Below are positions 33,060 to 35,851 of a stretch of 35,851 nucleotides of DNA, one piece after another; position 1 is the first letter of the stretch, and each line of letters begins with the position of its first letter. The position numbers and the translations under genes are program-made. The notes beneath the pieces are model-generated. The model was given only the letters and a program-made list of their open reading frames with translations, was not told where the DNA came from and made no database searches. Source of the DNA: Oscillospiraceae bacterium (lineage in GTDB: Bacteria > Bacillota > Clostridia > UMGS1883); contig SVJI01000002.1 in NCBI GenBank assembly GCA_015069065.1, positions 1 to 35,851 of the forward strand, written 5' to 3'.

Positions 33060-33122
33060 CTTTGTTATTTTAACACTTTGTATGTATTTGTTCAAGTGAC
33101 AATAAACAATGTTAATGTGACA
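33060..33122 (-). promoter_or_regulatory. Distal promoter of the AraC-type gene with intact operator
   Basis: Leftward -35 TTGAAC (33090-33095), 17-base spacer, -10 TAAAAT (33067-33072). TGTCA repeats stand at 33097-33101 and 33118-33122, again 21 bases apart and one base from the -35 box. Transcription would begin near 33060, leaving a ~118-base leader that runs through the proximal promoter. This predicts positive autoregulation. Confidence 0.68.
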
Positions 33123-33154
33123 TTTTCTATCTATTCCCACATTAAAAACCCACC

Positions 33155-33191
33155 TGTAAATTTTTTATTACTATCAAAAGTACAATTTACA
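33155..33191. repeat. 8-bp inverted repeat near the cargo/element boundary
   Basis: TGTAAATT (33155-33162) and AATTTACA (33184-33191) are exact complements around a 21-base spacer. It lies between the regulator's distal operator and the mob region, where element sequence probably begins. No T-run; function unknown. Confidence 0.35.
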
Positions 33192-33277
33192 AGCAATAAA
33201 AGTTGTAAAATCTCAGATTTCATCGTTTATAAGTAAATAGGGTAAAAGTAGCTCTATGGGGTAATAGCAAGCATAGC

Positions 33278-33360
33278 CAATGAGTACCCATTGACAATTT
33301 TTAAGGCTCTCCGCAAGGCTCCAAGTCTTAAAAAACTTTTGGGATATTCCCAAACCCTTA
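33278..33360 (+). other. Candidate origin of transfer (oriT) upstream of mobC
   Basis: The 107 bases before mobC carry several ordered repeats: a near-palindrome CAATGAGTACCCATTG (33278-33293), two direct AAGGCTC repeats 12 bases apart (33303-33309, 33315-33321), imperfect inverted TTAAGGCT/AGTCTTAA (33301-33308, 33324-33331) and an exact inverted repeat TTTGGGA-TAT-TCCCAAA (33338-33354). MOBP-type oriT sites usually lie just upstream of mobC and combine an inverted repeat with a nearby nic site. The nic position cannot be assigned here. Confidence 0.45.
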
Positions 33361-33384
33361 TTGATGAAAAAACGAGGTGAACCT

Positions 33385-33714
33385 ATGGCGAACAGACAAA
33401 GAAATATACAACTGAAAATATGGGTAAACGAAGAAGAAAGAAAACTGATTAACCAAAAGATGGCACAGTTCCCTACGTCACAGCTCGGAGCATATATGCG
33501 AAAAATGGCTATTGACGGATATATCATTTATACTGATATAAAGAATATTAAACAATATATTCAGGAGCTTCAGGCAATCGGGAAAAACATCAACCAAATT
33601 GCAAGGCGTGTAAATTCAACCACCAACATTTATAAAGAGGATATTGACGAAATCAAAGCGAGGCTTGATGAAATATGGCAGTTACAAAGATACATCCTAT
33701 CAAATCTACGCTAA
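33385..33714 (+). CDS. mobC: Relaxosome accessory protein MobC
   Basis: 109 residues from ATG 33385 (AGGTGA six bases upstream); frames from 33361 add eight residues but lack a site. It begins MANRQRNIQLKIWVNEEERK, followed by LGAYMRKMAIDGYII and IGKNINQIARRVNSTTNIY, which is the ribbon-helix-helix-like MobC pattern of Bacillota ICEs and mobilisable plasmids. MobC binds oriT and helps the relaxase nick DNA. It overlaps the relaxase start by 40 bases, as in many of these elements, indicating coupled translation. Confidence 0.92.
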   Translation: MANRQRNIQLKIWVNEEERKLINQKMAQFPTSQLGAYMRKMAIDGYIIYTDIKNIKQYIQELQAIGKNINQIARRVNSTTNIYKEDIDEIKARLDEIWQLQRYILSNLR

Positions 33715-34988
33715 AGCTCGCCATTGAATATATCTTAAACCCGGAAAAGACAGACGAAAAAATTCTTGCGTCCTCTTTCGGCTGCGGATTTGAAACTGCA
33801 GATATGGAATTTAAGTTCACAAGAGAATTGGCAAAGCGCAAATCTCCAAATCTTGCTCACCACTTAATACAATCATTCGAGCCCGGAGAAACTATCCCTG
33901 AGGAAGCCCACGAAATCGGTATGAGGCTTGCAGAGGAAGTTTTAGGAGGTAAGTATGAATTTGTTTTGACAACTCACATTGATAAAGGCCACATACATAA
34001 CCACATCATATATAATTCTGTAAGCTTTGCCGACTATAATCATTATCACTCTACTCCCCCCAAGTATTACAACATCAGACGGACAAGTGATAAACTCTGT
34101 GAGGAATACGGATTGTCTGTTATCCGCAAGACAAAAGGTAAAGGTAAAAGCTATATTGAATACACCGCTGCAAAGCAGGGTAAGAGCTGGAAAGCCCAAC
34201 TGAAAAATACCATTGACACACTCATTCCCTTGTCAACTGACTTTGATGAATTTCTCTTGCTTATGGAACAGCAGGGGTACAAGGTTAAGAGGCAAAATAA
34301 GAATGTTTCTTTCTGTACTGACGGCAGAGAACGATATATGCGTTCCAAAACTCTGGGTCCCGATTATACCGTCGAAGCGCTAAAGGAACGGATCGCCGGA
34401 AAGACAAAGGGAAAACGCATCAGCCTGATAATAGATATTCAAAACTGTATCAAAGCACAGGAAAGCAAAGGTTACGAGCATTGGGCGAAAATCAATAATC
34501 TTAAGCAAGCTGCTAAAACACTTAATTTCCTGACCGAGAATGACATCACAACCTATGATGAATTAAAAAATGCCGTAGAGCAAAAGCAGAACGATTTTAA
34601 CGGAATAAGCGAAAAGGTTAAGGAGCTTGAAATCCGAATAAGCACTACTGCAATGCTTATAAAAAATGTTGAAACATACACAAGGCTCAAGCCCATTATG
34701 GAACAAAGAAAAAAGGCAACGGATAAAGGTGCGTTTGATGAAAAGCACAGAGCTGAAATCATTTTGTTTGAGGCAGCACTAAAAGAATTAAAGGGAGCAA
34801 AATATCCGCCTATAAAAGAGTTAAGGCAGAGTTATAAATCGCTTCAATCCGAGAAAGAAACCTTGTATGAGGGATACAAAAAAGCGAAATCGGAGGCTGC
34901 TGAAATTGACATCATAAAATCGAATGTCGATTCACTTTTAGGCGCTTCTCACAGGCAAAGCCGTGATATTTCGGCGCTTTTAGAGTAG
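33675..34988 (+). CDS. MobP-type relaxase (relaxase/mobilization nuclease domain)
   Basis: 437 residues, near the usual ~440 of Tn1549-like relaxases, so it looks intact. It nicks oriT and pilots the strand during conjugation. N-terminal motifs are AIEYILNPEKT with the candidate catalytic Tyr19, AHHLIQSFEPGE (61-72) and the metal-binding triad HIDKGHIHNH (His101, His106, His108). KTLGPDYTVEALKERI follows. The C-terminal ~150 residues are charged and predicted coiled coil (AVEQKQNDFNGISEKVKELE; LKELKGAKYPPIKELRQSYK). The start lies inside mobC, in another frame. Confidence 0.93.
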   Translation: MAVTKIHPIKSTLKLAIEYILNPEKTDEKILASSFGCGFETADMEFKFTRELAKRKSPNLAHHLIQSFEPGETIPEEAHEIGMRLAEEVLGGKYEFVLTTHIDKGHIHNHIIYNSVSFADYNHYHSTPPKYYNIRRTSDKLCEEYGLSVIRKTKGKGKSYIEYTAAKQGKSWKAQLKNTIDTLIPLSTDFDEFLLLMEQQGYKVKRQNKNVSFCTDGRERYMRSKTLGPDYTVEALKERIAGKTKGKRISLIIDIQNCIKAQESKGYEHWAKINNLKQAAKTLNFLTENDITTYDELKNAVEQKQNDFNGISEKVKELEIRISTTAMLIKNVETYTRLKPIMEQRKKATDKGAFDEKHRAEIILFEAALKELKGAKYPPIKELRQSYKSLQSEKETLYEGYKKAKSEAAEIDIIKSNVDSLLGASHRQSRDISALLE

Positions 34989-35016
34989 CGAAGGGCTGGG
35001 CGACCTCCAAACCATA

Positions 35017-35025
35017 TGATATAAT
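35017..35025 (+). promoter_or_regulatory. Extended -10 promoter for the secreted-protein gene
   Basis: TGATATAAT is a perfect extended -10 (TG-N-TATAAT) 39 bases before ATG 35064. No good -35 is present (TGGGCG at 34997-35002). Just upstream, CGACCTCC (35001-35008) can pair with the ribosome site GGAGGTTG (35051-35058). An RNA read through from the relaxase would mask translation, while one starting from this promoter would not. Confidence 0.5.
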
Positions 35026-35063
35026 TTACTTAGGCAGACTATGAACAAAAGGAGGTTGTCTAT

Positions 35064-35624
35064 ATGAAAAAGATAACAAAAATAATCATCACTGTCGCAA
35101 TAATAAACGCAATAAATCTAACGACACTTGCCACCGAGATACCCGGTGAGAGCGTACCTCCCCATGTTACGGTTAAGGAAATTGCAATCACCGAAAATTT
35201 AATCAGTCCTATACTGTGTGAGGTTGAAAACGGTTTGGGATATGGAGAGGCAAACGGAAAAGCACACAAGCTGATTTGGGAAGCAATAGTTTCAGGACAG
35301 ACAAACGGATATGGATATGGTGATTTAATGGCAATCGCAAGGAACGCAATCCATCAGCAAAGGGATATGTACCTGCGCCCCGACTTTTACAAAGAAGCAG
35401 AGGCACAAATGCAAATCGTCATAGCAGATTTGATAAAAGCCGTAGAGAACGGAACTCTGACCTATGAGGAAGTAAGAAAGCAATCCTACATCAAAATCTT
35501 ACAATGGATAAATCCCACCTTCGCATTAGAAGATATGCAAGGAGATTTCTGTTATTGGGACATCCCACCCGTTGACAACGCATATTTTAACAGGGCGAGA
35601 AAGTTATTACTTGAAGCACAAGCA
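35064..35624 (+). CDS. Secreted element protein of unknown function, 3' end lost
   Basis: ATG 35064 with ribosome site GGAGG ten bases upstream opens about 187 codons of original sequence. The N-terminus is a signal peptide (MKKITKIIITVAIINAINLT, cleavage likely after LATE or nearby). The mature part has a Gly/Tyr segment (ENGLGYGEANGKAHKLIWEA; GYGYGDLM) and a helical portion (FYKEAEAQMQIVIADLIKAV, EEVRKQSYIKILQWINPTF). I do not recognise the family. After about residue 187 the frame runs into the antisense of an IS3 transposase and stays open to the window edge by chance, so the true C-terminus is missing. Position behind the relaxase suggests an accessory transfer or surface protein of the ICE. 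Confidence 0.65.
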
Positions 35625-35851
35625 AACCAAATTTGGAGCAGGTTGATTAAAATTTTTAGCAAGCAGATTAAAGCAATTGCTATCATCAGTTTTAATTTGA
35701 GGGGCTTTAGGTGGTTTTACGGTACTCATTTTAGGCAAATTCATAGTTTTCATCAGGCGGTACACTCTGCCGCAGCTGATGTTAATGCAATAATCACGGC
35801 TAAGACAATCTTTGATTTTACCAGCGCCCAAACGCTTATCGGTTTTGGCAT
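35623..35851 (-). mobile_element. IS3-family transposase (OrfB) fragment, truncated at its 3' side
   Basis: Read leftward from the edge, the frame gives AKTDKRLGAGKIKDCLSRDY, INISCGRVYRLMKTMNLPKM and FNQPAPNLV, the HTH_21-like N-terminal part of IS3-family OrfB just before the DDE core. The similarity stops at ...APNLV (35625); the expected W-x-x-D-F-T-Y-I that starts the catalytic core is absent and a stop follows at 35607. The DDE domain and right IS end are missing, so this is not a simple insertion. Upstream parts lie outside the window. Confidence 0.8.

Noticed and set aside
33291..33319. TTGACA at 33291-33296 as a mobC promoter
   Set aside because: No -10-like hexamer lies at 16-18 bases; the TTGACA is part of the repeat structure proposed as oriT.
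35624..35851. Rightward frame from 35064 staying open to the window end
   Set aside because: Past 35623 it is the antisense of an IS3 transposase; the openness is accidental and not part of the secreted protein.

Overview
The window looks like a piece of a low-GC Clostridia (Bacillota) genome. The supporting signs are strong AGGAGG-type ribosome sites, S-layer-homology (SLH) surface proteins, a Bacillota-type lipoprotein/LplB-type sugar importer without its own ATPase, an SDR-type mannonate oxidoreductase, and conjugative-element genes of the Tn1549/Tn916-like kind. There are no rRNA or tRNA genes and no CRISPR array.

Left edge (1-972): the start of a small helix-turn-helix-type element gene and a sigma-70-like regulator, both leftward. 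Upstream of the regulator is a leader with a strong leftward intrinsic terminator. Right edge (33240-35851): a candidate oriT, mobC, a MobP-type relaxase and a secreted-protein gene, all rightward. The last gene is cut at about 35623 by a truncated, leftward IS3-family transposase fragment. Everything between these edges reads like cargo carried inside, or trapped between, integrative conjugative element (ICE) modules.

Cargo (973-32941): seventeen leftward genes. The first transcribed unit is a membrane-spanning AraC-type regulator (30761-32941) with its own terminator. The second is a tightly packed run of sixteen genes from 30572 down to 973. In transcription order these are: two SLH/beta-helix proteins, a 1660-residue protein with an internal duplication and C-terminal SLH repeats, an SLH protein of unknown function, a secreted SGNH/CE12-like esterase, a solute-binding lipoprotein and two permeases, a GH109-like enzyme, an amidohydrolase, a DUF4838/GH163-like protein, a small lectin-fold-like protein, NagB, NagA, two Gfo/Idh/MocA oxidoreductases, UxuA and an UxuB-type SDR. 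The likely logic (inference) is that S-layer-anchored proteins capture and cut a glycan outside the cell, the ABC importer takes up oligosaccharides, cytoplasmic enzymes release N-acetylhexosamines and uronic acid, NagA/NagB make fructose-6-phosphate, and UxuB/UxuA send fructuronate to 2-keto-3-deoxygluconate. The substrate is therefore predicted to contain both HexNAc and a uronic acid.

The clearest regulatory signal is a shared operator, TGTCA-N16-TGTCA (21-bp repeat spacing), one base upstream of the -35 box of two promoters: the one driving the sixteen-gene run and a distal one driving the AraC gene. This is the layout expected for an AraC-family activator controlling its target operon and itself. 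Two stem-loops flank the binding-protein gene and may set its mRNA level.
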